Below are positions 1 through 7,667 of a DNA stretch of 49,328 nucleotides, one piece after another. The notes under the pieces were generated by a model. It ran no database searches. It worked only from the letters and a program-made list of their open reading frames with translations, and was not told the DNA's origin. Within the stretch, counting starts at the first letter, position 1. Every line of letters begins with the position of its first letter. The position numbers were made by a program, and so were the translations under genes. The DNA lies in NCBI GenBank assembly GCA_021813585.1, contig JAKAJV010000037.1, forward strand, positions 1-49,328. Reading direction: 5' to 3'. The DNA comes from Bacteroidota bacterium (GTDB taxonomy: Bacteria; Bacteroidota; Ignavibacteria; Ignavibacteriales; Ignavibacteriaceae).

Positions 1-1512
1 GCTTTGAATCTGGTCTATGTTGATCGAAACCAGAAAATAACTGTTTTTATCTTCAGCTTTCCAGTCATAATTTAGATTAATTATTCCGGTACCTTTAAAA
101 ATCCATTCATCGAAAAACTTTTCCAAGCTCGTGTGGGAGACCTTTTCGCACACTTCCTCAAAATCTTTTGTAGAGGCGCTCATATATTTATAATCGTTAA
201 AATAAGTTCTTAATATATTAAAGAAGATAGAATCACCAACCTGTTTCCTAAGCATGTGGAGAACCCACGCGCCTTTATCGTAAACCGTACCTCCGAACAT
301 GCTAACCGGATTATAGACCGTCCCGCCAAAATTATCGCGGAACTTGCTCATCATGCTGGACCTTAGAGCGCCGGGACCGCCCTTGTGTTCGGCATACAGC
401 GCTTCGCAGTAAGTTGCAAATCCTTCGTTCAGCCATATGTCTTTCCAGGTCTCCGGGCCGATTGCATCACCGAACCACTGGTGAGCAAGCTCATGGGCAT
501 AAACATCGTTAAAGAATTGCTTGCCCCCCACGAAATTAAATCCCACTCCGGTTATGGTTTGAGTTTCCATTGCGCCTAGCTGCCAAAGGAACTCCGCAAC
601 TCCATACTTCTCTTTTATAAACGGATATTCTCCGAATTTACCGGCAAAAAATTTAATCATTTCGGGATGCTCTTTAAAATCGATCTTTGCTTCATCTACC
701 TGATTAGGAAACGCATAGTAGTCGATTGACATCGTATCCTTTTTATCCCGTGAGATGTACTTATTGGAAAAGTTAACGTAGTCCGAAGAATATAGGCAGA
801 TCAAATAAGTGGAAAGAGGATATACGGTTTTCCAATAGTAAGTTCTGCGTAAGCCGTTAGTGGTAACGCTAATTAACTTACCGTTTGATACGGAAACCTC
901 CGAGGAATCGTTTGTAATTTTCATATCTAGAAGTGCTTTGTCCGAAGGCATATCGTTGCACGGGAACCAGGTAGAGGCGTAGCTCGGCTCGTTAAGATTA
1001 TAAACGCAGGACTGTCCGTTAATTTCACCGAAGACGAACGAGGAGAATCCTTCGCGCTTTGGAGTGCCGCTGTACTTGATATTCAAATTAAAAGTATCTT
1101 TCCGAACGCTTGAAAGCGGAATGAATAAATGATATTGATCGGTTTTAAAATCCGCACGCTCGCCGTTTAACTTAAGCGAGGAGATTTTCATATTATCATA
1201 AAAATTGAGATCGATCTGATTTAAGTTTTTATCCAGGATTACTCCGCAAATAGTTGCGTCTCCCTTTAGTAATTTCTTTCCGGTATGTAAATCTACACTT
1301 AAATAATAGTGAAGTATATTTATCTTGTGCTGGTCTTCCAGAATATAATTTTTGGGAGTCTCATCATCACCCAAAGCTGAATTTTGATCTTTAAAAATTT
1401 GATGTAATTTTATGGTTGATTTTCCGTAATTAGTATTTGCACCGTATTTCCAGTTAAAAGAAATTAACGGTAAAATTAATAAGGGCAAAATCAGCCTGGA
1501 AGACACGCTCAT
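1..1512 (-). CDS. M1 family aminopeptidase, 3' end cut by window edge
   Basis: This is a zinc metallopeptidase of family M1 (aminopeptidase N-like), which removes N-terminal residues from peptides. The 504 visible codons read on the minus strand from an ATG at 1512 with no stop. A hydrophobic N-terminus (about residues 5-20) suggests export. The N-terminal beta domain is followed by the exopeptidase motif GAMET (313-317; the usual form is GxMEN), the zinc motif HELAH (340-344) and the third ligand in LNEGF (Glu363), giving the family spacing HEXXH-18-E. The C-terminal helical part lies outside the window. It is divergent from glgC across a 191-bp gap. Family assignment is firm; substrate specificity cannot be told. 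Confidence 0.93.
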   Translation of the reverse strand, partial: MSVSSRLILPLLILPLISFNWKYGANTNYGKSTIKLHQIFKDQNSALGDDETPKNYILEDQHKINILHYYLSVDLHTGKKLLKGDATICGVILDKNLNQIDLNFYDNMKISSLKLNGERADFKTDQYHLFIPLSSVRKDTFNLNIKYSGTPKREGFSSFVFGEINGQSCVYNLNEPSYASTWFPCNDMPSDKALLDMKITNDSSEVSVSNGKLISVTTNGLRRTYYWKTVYPLSTYLICLYSSDYVNFSNKYISRDKKDTMSIDYYAFPNQVDEAKIDFKEHPEMIKFFAGKFGEYPFIKEKYGVAEFLWQLGAMETQTITGVGFNFVGGKQFFNDVYAHELAHQWFGDAIGPETWKDIWLNEGFATYCEALYAEHKGGPGALRSSMMSKFRDNFGGTVYNPVSMFGGTVYDKGAWVLHMLRKQVGDSIFFNILRTYFNDYKYMSASTKDFEEVCEKVSHTSLEKFFDEWIFKGTGIINLNYDWKAEDKNSYFLVSINIDQIQS

Positions 1513-1703
1513 TGTTTTATTTAATCGTTTATAAATACGCAGGTAACGGTTTATTAAGAATTCGGTTTTAACTTTGTGCAAATATAATTTTCTGCAAATA
1601 CTAATTTAAAAATCGGCTTATAACTATAACATAAAATTAACAATTTCTCCGGTTGCCAAACAAATCATATTTCAATATATTTATGTAAATTTTAGGAGGG
1701 TTT

Positions 1704-2144
1704 ATGACTTTTCCGGGATCTTCAATTTTAAGAGAGACAATTACCATGCTGCTGGCCGGCGGCCAGGGTGAGCGGTTGTACCCCCTTACGGCTTTAAGAA
1801 GCAAGCCTGCCGTACCTTTCGGCGGGAAATACAGGATTATTGACTTTGCACTTTCAAATTGCCTCAATTCAGGTCTTCGAAGAATCTTTGTTTTAACCCA
1901 GTATAAATCCGATTCGCTTAACCAGCACCTGCTAGAAGCCTGGAGTATTTTTAATCCGGAGCTGGGCGAATTTATTTATAATATTCCCCCGCAGAGAAAA
2001 TTCAACAACGACTGGTACCTAGGCACGGCAAATGCAATTTACCAAAACTCAAATTTGTTTTCCTCAGAAAAAAACGTTAATTGGGTGCTGGTCTTAAGCG
2101 GCGACCATATTTATAAAATGGACTACCTGAAGATGCTTCAATAG
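1704..2144 (+). pseudogene. glgC: glgC, 5' part, ended by in-frame amber codon
   Basis: N-terminal third of glucose-1-phosphate adenylyltransferase (ADP-glucose pyrophosphorylase), which makes ADP-glucose for glycogen synthesis. The nucleotide-binding loop LAGGQGERLYPLT and the following KPAVPFGGKYRIIDF are intact, as is the conserved SGDHIYKMDY. An AGGAGG ribosome site (1694-1699) fixes the ATG at 1704. Codon 147 (2142-2144) is TAG, and the same frame continues with GlgC sequence to 2948. The full-length product would be 414 residues, normal for the family. This is either a point nonsense mutation, a sequencing or assembly error, or a gene that is read through. TAG ends other genes here (the HhH protein, the SUMT gene and glgC itself), so general recoding is unlikely. 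Confidence 0.85.
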
Positions 2145-2153
2145 CATGTTGAT

Positions 2154-2948
2154 ATGAAAGCCGATCTTTCGATTTCTTGCAACGATATTTCGAAGGATGA
2201 GGCCAGCCGCTTTGGTATTGTAGGCATTAACGAAAAATACCAGGTTACATCCTTTATTGAAAAGCCGGCCAACCCGCCGGAAATACCAGGCCGCCCGGGC
2301 AAATGCTTTGTGAATATGGGAATTTACGTTTTCAATGCCTCGGTACTTTACGATGTTTTCAGGGAGATGGAGGAACAAAAAATTAAGGCGCACGATTTCG
2401 GCAACGACATTATTCCTTACCTCATAAAATCCAAGCGAAATGTTTGCGCCTACCATTTTTTTGACGAGAACAAAAAGCAAAAGCCGTACTGGAAGGATAT
2501 CGGAACAATAGACAGCTATTACGAAGCCAGCATGGATTTAATTTCCGTTACGCCGGAATTTAATTTTTACGATTCCAGCTGGCCTATGCGCACTTACCAG
2601 TTCCAGGCGCCGCCGGCAAAAACCGTTTCGCATGAGGGCGAAAGAGTAGGACGTACATTAAATTCATTGATTTGCGACGGCTCTATAGTTTCCGGAGGAC
2701 TTGTGGAAAGATCGCTTCTGGGCCCCAACGTAAGAGTAAACAGCTTTTCTTACGTTACAGATTCTATAATAATGAACAACTGCAACATAGGCAGGCATGC
2801 CAGAATAAGGAGAGCAATAATAGATAAGAATGTAAAGGTTCCCGAAGGATATGAGATAGGATTCGACCTGGATGGCGACAAGAAAAAATTTACAGTTACC
2901 GAAAGCGGTATTGTTGTTATCGGTAAAAACCATGTACTGCCTGTTTAG
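2154..2948 (+). pseudogene. glgC: glgC, 3' part, downstream of amber codon
   Basis: Remaining two thirds of ADP-glucose pyrophosphorylase, in the same frame as the 5' part and separated from it only by TAG-CAT-GTT-GAT. It carries the EKP sugar-phosphate motif (FIEKPANPP), VNMGIYVF, DFGNDIIPYL and YWKDIGTIDSYYEA, then the left-handed beta-helix C-terminus with hexapeptide-like repeats. The first ATG after the amber codon is 2154, but no Shine-Dalgarno sequence precedes it, so efficient independent translation is doubtful; reinitiation is possible. The cut falls inside the catalytic domain, so neither half alone should work. uvrC starts 38 bp downstream on the same strand. Confidence 0.85.
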
Positions 2949-2986
2949 GGAAAAATATTTTAGAAGAAAAGAATGAGCGTACCAGG

Positions 2987-4810
2987 ATGAATCCCAGTGT
3001 TGAATCGAAGCTGAAAAATCTGCCGGATAAACCGGGTATTTATCAATTTAAAAACGATAAAGGAAAAGTAATATATGTAGGCAAGGCGGTTAATCTAAAG
3101 AACCGCGTAAGAAGCTACTTCCACAACGGTGTTACTTCTCCTAAAACGCTGGCACTTGTAGGTAAAATAGCCGACCTGGAGCTAATAGTAACGGACAACG
3201 AAATTGAAGCGCTTGTACTGGAAAATAATCTTATTAAAGATCTGAAGCCCAGGTACAACGTAAACCTTAAAGACGATAAATCATATCCTTTCATCAAAGT
3301 TACAAAAGAGCCCTATCCGAGAATCTACCCGACGAGAAGAATAATAAAGGACGGCTCAAAATATTTCGGACCTTACACCGATGTAAAGAATATGAAGTCA
3401 TCGCTCAGAATGATAAACCAGATTTTTAAAATAAGAAGCTGCAAGTTAAATATTGATCAGCCCGGGATAGATGCCGGGAAATTTAAAGTCTGCCTCGACT
3501 ATCATATAAAAAAATGCGACGGGCCATGCGAAGGATTAATCTCCGAGATAGCTTACAACGAAATGGTGAACGAAGTTATTAGAGTATTAAAAGGCAAGAC
3601 GGACGATTTAATTAAGGACTTGAACCGGAAGATGCAGTTTGCCGTAGAAAGCCTCGAGTTCGAAAAGGCTGCTGAATTAAGGGATAGAATAAACCAGCTG
3701 CAGGTTATTTCTTCCAGACAAAAAGTTGTAAGCGAAGACTTAGATGACCGGGACATTTTTTCAATTGCCTACGAAGGCAAAGACTCGGCATGCTCGGTCT
3801 TTAATATTAGGAGCGGGAAGCTTGTTGCAAAGAAACAGCTAAGGCTGGGCATAGAAGACGGCGAGGTAGCGGAGGATATCTATTCTGCGGCTATAAAATT
3901 TTATTACGGCGAGTTTGTAGAAATTCCGAATGAGATTGTAATGGAGGTTGAGCCGTCGGATGCTGAAACATTAAGCCAGTGGCTTTCTCAGAGGGAGAAT
4001 AAAAAGATAAAATTTATTATCCCGAAGCGCGGAAGCCTAAGCTCGTTGGTAAAGATGTGCAAGGAGAACGCAATACTGCAGCTTAAAGAAATTCAGTTAC
4101 AGAAAATGAAGAAAGAAGGGCACGTACCGTATGCTCTTGCCGCACTGCAGAGAGACTTACGTCTAAGTGTTCTGCCCAGGAAAATAGAGTGCTTCGATAT
4201 ATCAAACCTTCAAGGCACCGACAGCGTTGCCAGCATGGTTGTATTTGAAGACGGCAAGCCGAAAAAAAGTCTTTACAGGAAATTCATTATTAAAGAAGTA
4301 CAGGGCCCCGATGATTTCTCCAGCATGAGGGAAGTTATTAAACGCCGCTATTCGAAGCTGCTGGAAGAAAGCGGGATTTTTCCGGACCTGATTATGGTTG
4401 ACGGCGGCAAAGGCCAGCTTTCCAGCGCAGTAGAAATTTTAAATGAGCTTGGAATCCAGAAGTACACTATAATAGGACTGGCAAAAAGGCTTGAGGAAGT
4501 ATTTTTTCCAAACCATTCGGAGCCCGAATCAATTTCCAAAACCTCTTCCGGATTAAAGCTTTTACAGCAAGTAAGAGACGAAGCGCACCGGTTCGCAATA
4601 ACATTCCATAGAAACCGGCGAAGCAAAAGAACAATCAAAACGGAATTGACGGATATAAAAGGCATAGGGAACAGCACTGCGCAAAAACTTTTAAAGGAGA
4701 TAGGGAGCCTATCGGAGATAAAGAGTGCGGATATGAACAAGCTGTCTCAAATAGTCGGTAAGCAAAAGGCAGAAATTCTAACTAAATATTTTTTGGAAAA
4801 TAAAAATTAA
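2987..4810 (+). CDS. uvrC: Excinuclease ABC subunit C
   Basis: UvrC makes the dual incisions in nucleotide excision repair after UvrAB loads on damaged DNA. At 607 residues it has normal length and full domain order: GIY-YIG nuclease at the N-terminus (PGIYQF...VIYVGKAVNLKNR), a cysteine-rich stretch (CLDYHIKKCDGPCEG), the UVR motif that contacts UvrB (about residues 205-240, LEFEKAAELRDRI), the RNase H-like endonuclease domain with FDISNLQG, VDGGKGQL and the histidine in RDEAHRFA, and a C-terminal helix-hairpin-helix pair (IKGIGNSTAQKLL). It follows glgC and precedes the L,D-transpeptidase by 5 bp, suggesting cotranscription without a shared pathway. An upstream ATG at 2973 is out of frame, supporting the 2987 start. 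Confidence 0.97.
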   Translation: MNPSVESKLKNLPDKPGIYQFKNDKGKVIYVGKAVNLKNRVRSYFHNGVTSPKTLALVGKIADLELIVTDNEIEALVLENNLIKDLKPRYNVNLKDDKSYPFIKVTKEPYPRIYPTRRIIKDGSKYFGPYTDVKNMKSSLRMINQIFKIRSCKLNIDQPGIDAGKFKVCLDYHIKKCDGPCEGLISEIAYNEMVNEVIRVLKGKTDDLIKDLNRKMQFAVESLEFEKAAELRDRINQLQVISSRQKVVSEDLDDRDIFSIAYEGKDSACSVFNIRSGKLVAKKQLRLGIEDGEVAEDIYSAAIKFYYGEFVEIPNEIVMEVEPSDAETLSQWLSQRENKKIKFIIPKRGSLSSLVKMCKENAILQLKEIQLQKMKKEGHVPYALAALQRDLRLSVLPRKIECFDISNLQGTDSVASMVVFEDGKPKKSLYRKFIIKEVQGPDDFSSMREVIKRRYSKLLEESGIFPDLIMVDGGKGQLSSAVEILNELGIQKYTIIGLAKRLEEVFFPNHSEPESISKTSSGLKLLQQVRDEAHRFAITFHRNRRSKRTIKTELTDIKGIGNSTAQKLLKEIGSLSEIKSADMNKLSQIVGKQKAEILTKYFLENKN

Positions 4811-4815
4811 TCCCG

Positions 4816-5655
4816 ATGAAACTACTTTTTATATACCTTTTACTCATCCTCTTTACCGCCGAAGGCGTTGAAGCACAGAATAAAAAAAATTACATGCAGA
4901 CAATATCGGATACTTCCGCTGCAATGGATTTTTCTTATCTGCGCGACACGGTCTTTACTGTAAAACCGTATTTCATAGAAATAGACCTTGCCAAGCAGGA
5001 AGGTTATCTCCATTCCAGGAACGGCGAAGTAAAAGTATTCGGGATTTCATCCGGCACAAACAAATTAAAGGACGGAGTTAATACGAACGAGGGATTGTAC
5101 GTAATTCAGGCAAAGCTTCCGAGATGGTACAGCCGGCAGTTCGACAGCACTCTGATGCTTAACTGGTTGGGATTTAATTTCGGCATCGGCTTTCACGCCC
5201 TTGCAACAAGCGGCTACTATAATTATCTGGGAAAAAAGAAAAGCTCTCACGGCTGCGTCCGCATCTCCAGGCCTATCGCCAAACTGTTGTATTCAATCAT
5301 CGATACAGGTACCCCGGTACTAGTGCACAGCGGCAGCAGCGCGGTTAGCGTGGGCTTCGCAGACTCATCTATCAATTACAAGCAGTACAGCTACCATGAA
5401 GTAATCAGACTGATGAAAACCATGTACCGGCAGCTTTATTCAGGCCGGCATTTTTTAAATAAAGCGCCGGTAATTATTATTGATAAATTTAATGTTGAGC
5501 ACCCCGGGCTGCCTATAGGCGATTCCAGGAAAATTCTTAAGCGGCAAATTATAAAATCGGCTTACCTTTTTGTAAGCTCGGTTATTCCTAATTATAAATA
5601 TGCAGAGGCAGTTAAGAACCCTGCACAATTAACTTCGCTTAACCCGGGCAAGTGA
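4816..5655 (+). CDS. Secreted L,D-transpeptidase (YkuD domain)
   Basis: Predicted envelope enzyme of the YkuD/ErfK family, which forms 3-3 peptidoglycan crosslinks or attaches proteins to peptidoglycan through a catalytic cysteine. The 279-residue product starts with a signal peptide (about residues 1-20, ending near VEAQ). The catalytic block is complete: His127 in GIGFHALA and the SHGCVR motif at 144-149 with nucleophile Cys147. The roughly 100 residues after the catalytic domain have no obvious LysM or SH3 binding domain. The gene lies 5 bp after uvrC, so it is probably translated from the same mRNA. Whether it acts in crosslinking or in lipoprotein tethering cannot be decided. Confidence 0.9.
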   Translation: MKLLFIYLLLILFTAEGVEAQNKKNYMQTISDTSAAMDFSYLRDTVFTVKPYFIEIDLAKQEGYLHSRNGEVKVFGISSGTNKLKDGVNTNEGLYVIQAKLPRWYSRQFDSTLMLNWLGFNFGIGFHALATSGYYNYLGKKKSSHGCVRISRPIAKLLYSIIDTGTPVLVHSGSSAVSVGFADSSINYKQYSYHEVIRLMKTMYRQLYSGRHFLNKAPVIIIDKFNVEHPGLPIGDSRKILKRQIIKSAYLFVSSVIPNYKYAEAVKNPAQLTSLNPGK

Positions 5656-5729
5656 ATAATTTTTACCGCTTGATGTAAAAAATCGGAAATAATTAGTTAT
5701 TTTTATTTAGCCTTATGTTAAAATTAATT

Positions 5730-6914
5730 ATGAAACGACTCTTCATTATATCGCTTGCTCTGATGATATTTTCCGGCTGCAGTATTTTGAATAAAGGCAG
5801 GAAAAGCGAGCCGGAATATAACTCCTTCTCCCTTAGAGCGATAGTTGAAAAGGCTATTAATGGCGACACAGCAGCAAATAAGAAGCTAAGTTATCTGGCG
5901 GATTTAAATCTGCCGGTAAAAGCAAGCTATAATTCCTTCACTATCGACAGTCTAAAAATCAAATCCGGGAAAAAATATTATTTGGTACTGTTAAACTATC
6001 CGAACCCCGTCTACAACCGCTTCGCCGTGTATGATTCAACTTTAAGATTATATCTTCTTGATAAATCTTTAAACGGAAATATTTACGAATCGGTTATTGA
6101 CTTGAACGGACAAACCATAGTTAAGATACTGGAAGATTTTATTTCCAAAGACGTATTAACCGTAAACAGATTGTCTTTATACAGGATCGATGCGGGCTCG
6201 GCACAAATGATATTCAGAACCTTTACCAAGCTGGCAGAGCCTAAAATAGAATTTGATCAGAAGATTACGGAAATATCTACCGACAGAATAAAGACTGAAA
6301 TAACAAGCACAAAAAGTTCGGAGATAAACGATAAGGGCGATGTTTTCGCTTATGATTATTCAACCGGGAAATACAATAGTCTCAACAACCTGTTCACAGG
6401 TTTTGTAATAGACAGAATAAAAAATTTCAACCAAAAAGTAGAGAAGCCGGAGATAACCGATAAAAAGAGTATGTATGCTTCCGTGGGAATAGACCTGAAC
6501 CTTGATACGCTTAAGACTACCGGCAACACTAAAGATACCCGTGGATACACTCTTACTCTAACCGATAATTGGAAGACGCTTAAGAACATAGCAATAACCG
6601 ATTACTTGAATAAGGAATTAAAAGGTACCAGGTATATAAACGAAGTTCTGGGCGCAAGCATATCGATAATAATGATTCCGGCTCAGGATTCGGCTGAGAT
6701 GTACATTAATTACGACCTAAACAAAACTACCGAAGGCAAATATAGAGTCCGCTACTCCGATAAGATAACCACCAGAAAAGAGTTCGTGCAATTCTTTGAG
6801 TTCTCATGCGGGATAAAAAAGTATATTCTGATCTTAAGAGCTTCAAAATTCACTTACGAAAAATATAAGAACGACTACCAAACAATTATCAATTCATTTA
6901 CAATTGACTGCTGA
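5730..6914 (+). CDS. Lipoprotein of unknown function
   Basis: No family recognised with confidence. I chose the ATG at 5730 rather than the in-frame ATG at 5715, because it gives a compact lipoprotein signal (MKRLFIISLALMIFSGC) with the lipidated cysteine at residue 17. The mature part is mixed alpha/beta, rich in Lys, Asn and Ile. The last 120 residues or so (from GYTLTLTDNWKTL to the end) look like a small PsbP/Mog1-like fold with alternating strands; that is only an impression from the pattern. It has no membrane segment after the signal. It sits 74 bp after the L,D-transpeptidase gene and 79 bp before sixA on the same strand. An envelope location is likely; no role can be given. Confidence 0.75.
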   Translation: MKRLFIISLALMIFSGCSILNKGRKSEPEYNSFSLRAIVEKAINGDTAANKKLSYLADLNLPVKASYNSFTIDSLKIKSGKKYYLVLLNYPNPVYNRFAVYDSTLRLYLLDKSLNGNIYESVIDLNGQTIVKILEDFISKDVLTVNRLSLYRIDAGSAQMIFRTFTKLAEPKIEFDQKITEISTDRIKTEITSTKSSEINDKGDVFAYDYSTGKYNSLNNLFTGFVIDRIKNFNQKVEKPEITDKKSMYASVGIDLNLDTLKTTGNTKDTRGYTLTLTDNWKTLKNIAITDYLNKELKGTRYINEVLGASISIIMIPAQDSAEMYINYDLNKTTEGKYRVRYSDKITTRKEFVQFFEFSCGIKKYILILRASKFTYEKYKNDYQTIINSFTIDC

Positions 6915-6993
6915 TGTATAAACTGTTATTATTTTTAAACAAGACAAACGATAAACATTTGTTAACTACGGTAATTAACCCGGGAAAAGAAAT

Positions 6994-7473
6994 ATGAATA
7001 TTTATTTAGTGCGTCACGGCGACGCCGAGAAAACAGCCATCGGTAAAAAAGACTTCGACAGGGATTTGACGCCGGAAGGTAAAACTAAAATTAAATCGAC
7101 TGTAATAAACTGGAAGAATTTTCTTCCGGAAATAAGCGCCATTATTTCCTCCCCTTATGTGCGCGCATTAAACACTGCAAAGATTATAGCCGAGGTATAC
7201 GAATTCAAAAACGAGATTATAGTCGATAAGAAAATTTCGCCCGGCAGCAAAACCGACAACATTATCGAGATAGCCAATTCTATTGAAGGCGAAGAAATAA
7301 TAATAGTCGGCCATCAGCCGGACTTATCTTTGCATGCATCAAATCTTGTTTCCAACGGAAGCGCCGGCATCGAATTTAAAAAGGGAGCTGTTGCAAAAAT
7401 TTCTTTCAGGAACAAGGCACATCTAGCAAAAGGCACCCTGGAGTATCTAATACCCGCAGGATCATTCAAATAA
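6994..7473 (+). CDS. sixA: SixA-type histidine phosphatase
   Basis: Small cytoplasmic phosphatase of the histidine phosphatase (RHG) superfamily. SixA removes phosphate from phosphohistidine on HPt domains or PTS proteins. The 159 residues are the usual SixA size. The catalytic RHG triad is at 7-9 (LVRHGDAE, nucleophile His8), the second arginine is Arg57 in SSPYVRAL, and the second histidine is His107 in IVGHQPDL. It has the typical LTPEGK segment near residue 26. The gene ends 3 bp before the SRP RNA on the opposite strand. A link to the EIIA-bearing regulator near 18 kb is conceivable, since SixA acts on NPr in E. coli, but nothing here shows it. Confidence 0.88.
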   Translation: MNIYLVRHGDAEKTAIGKKDFDRDLTPEGKTKIKSTVINWKNFLPEISAIISSPYVRALNTAKIIAEVYEFKNEIIVDKKISPGSKTDNIIEIANSIEGEEIIIVGHQPDLSLHASNLVSNGSAGIEFKKGAVAKISFRNKAHLAKGTLEYLIPAGSFK

Positions 7474-7476
7474 AAA

Positions 7477-7562
7477 GGGCACTAGGTTACACAAGAATCG
7501 TACTTACCGCTGCTTCCTTCCGGACCTGACGGGGTTGGGTACTATCATGTTAACCAGTGCCC
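7477..7562 (-). ncRNA. ffs: SRP RNA, small bacterial (4.5S-like)
   Basis: Read on the minus strand, this stretch begins GGGCACTGGTTA and ends TAACCTAGTGCCC, which pair to close a hairpin of about 86 nt. Its apex carries the conserved SRP domain IV: GTCAGGTCCGGAAGGAAGCA, containing the GGAA tetraloop and the asymmetric internal loop that binds Ffh. A run of five T (minus strand, 7476-7472) follows the closing stem and would serve as an intrinsic terminator. The RNA scaffolds Ffh/FtsY in cotranslational membrane targeting. Ends were placed from the pairing and may be off by a few bases. No Alu domain is present, as usual for the short form. Confidence 0.95.
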
Positions 7563-7667
7563 AATATCTTTTAGAAAGCGGATGCAAAGATTCTAATTTT
7601 TTCCGTCTTTTACAAGAAACGGAACCATTTCCTCTTTAAAAAAATTAGAGCGCTCATTGCTGCAAAA

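Noticed and set aside
2142-2144. Amber codon in glgC read as pyrrolysine or as programmed readthrough.
   Set aside because: TAG ends several other genes here, including glgC itself and the genes ending at 31402 and 44188. No pyl genes are visible, and GlgC has no known need for a special residue at this place. Mutation or error is simpler.
7563-7625. Possible promoter of the SRP RNA (TTAGAA - 17 bases - TAAAAG on the minus strand).
   Set aside because: The match to a -35/-10 pair is weak and promoter preferences of this lineage are uncertain, so I did not list it.
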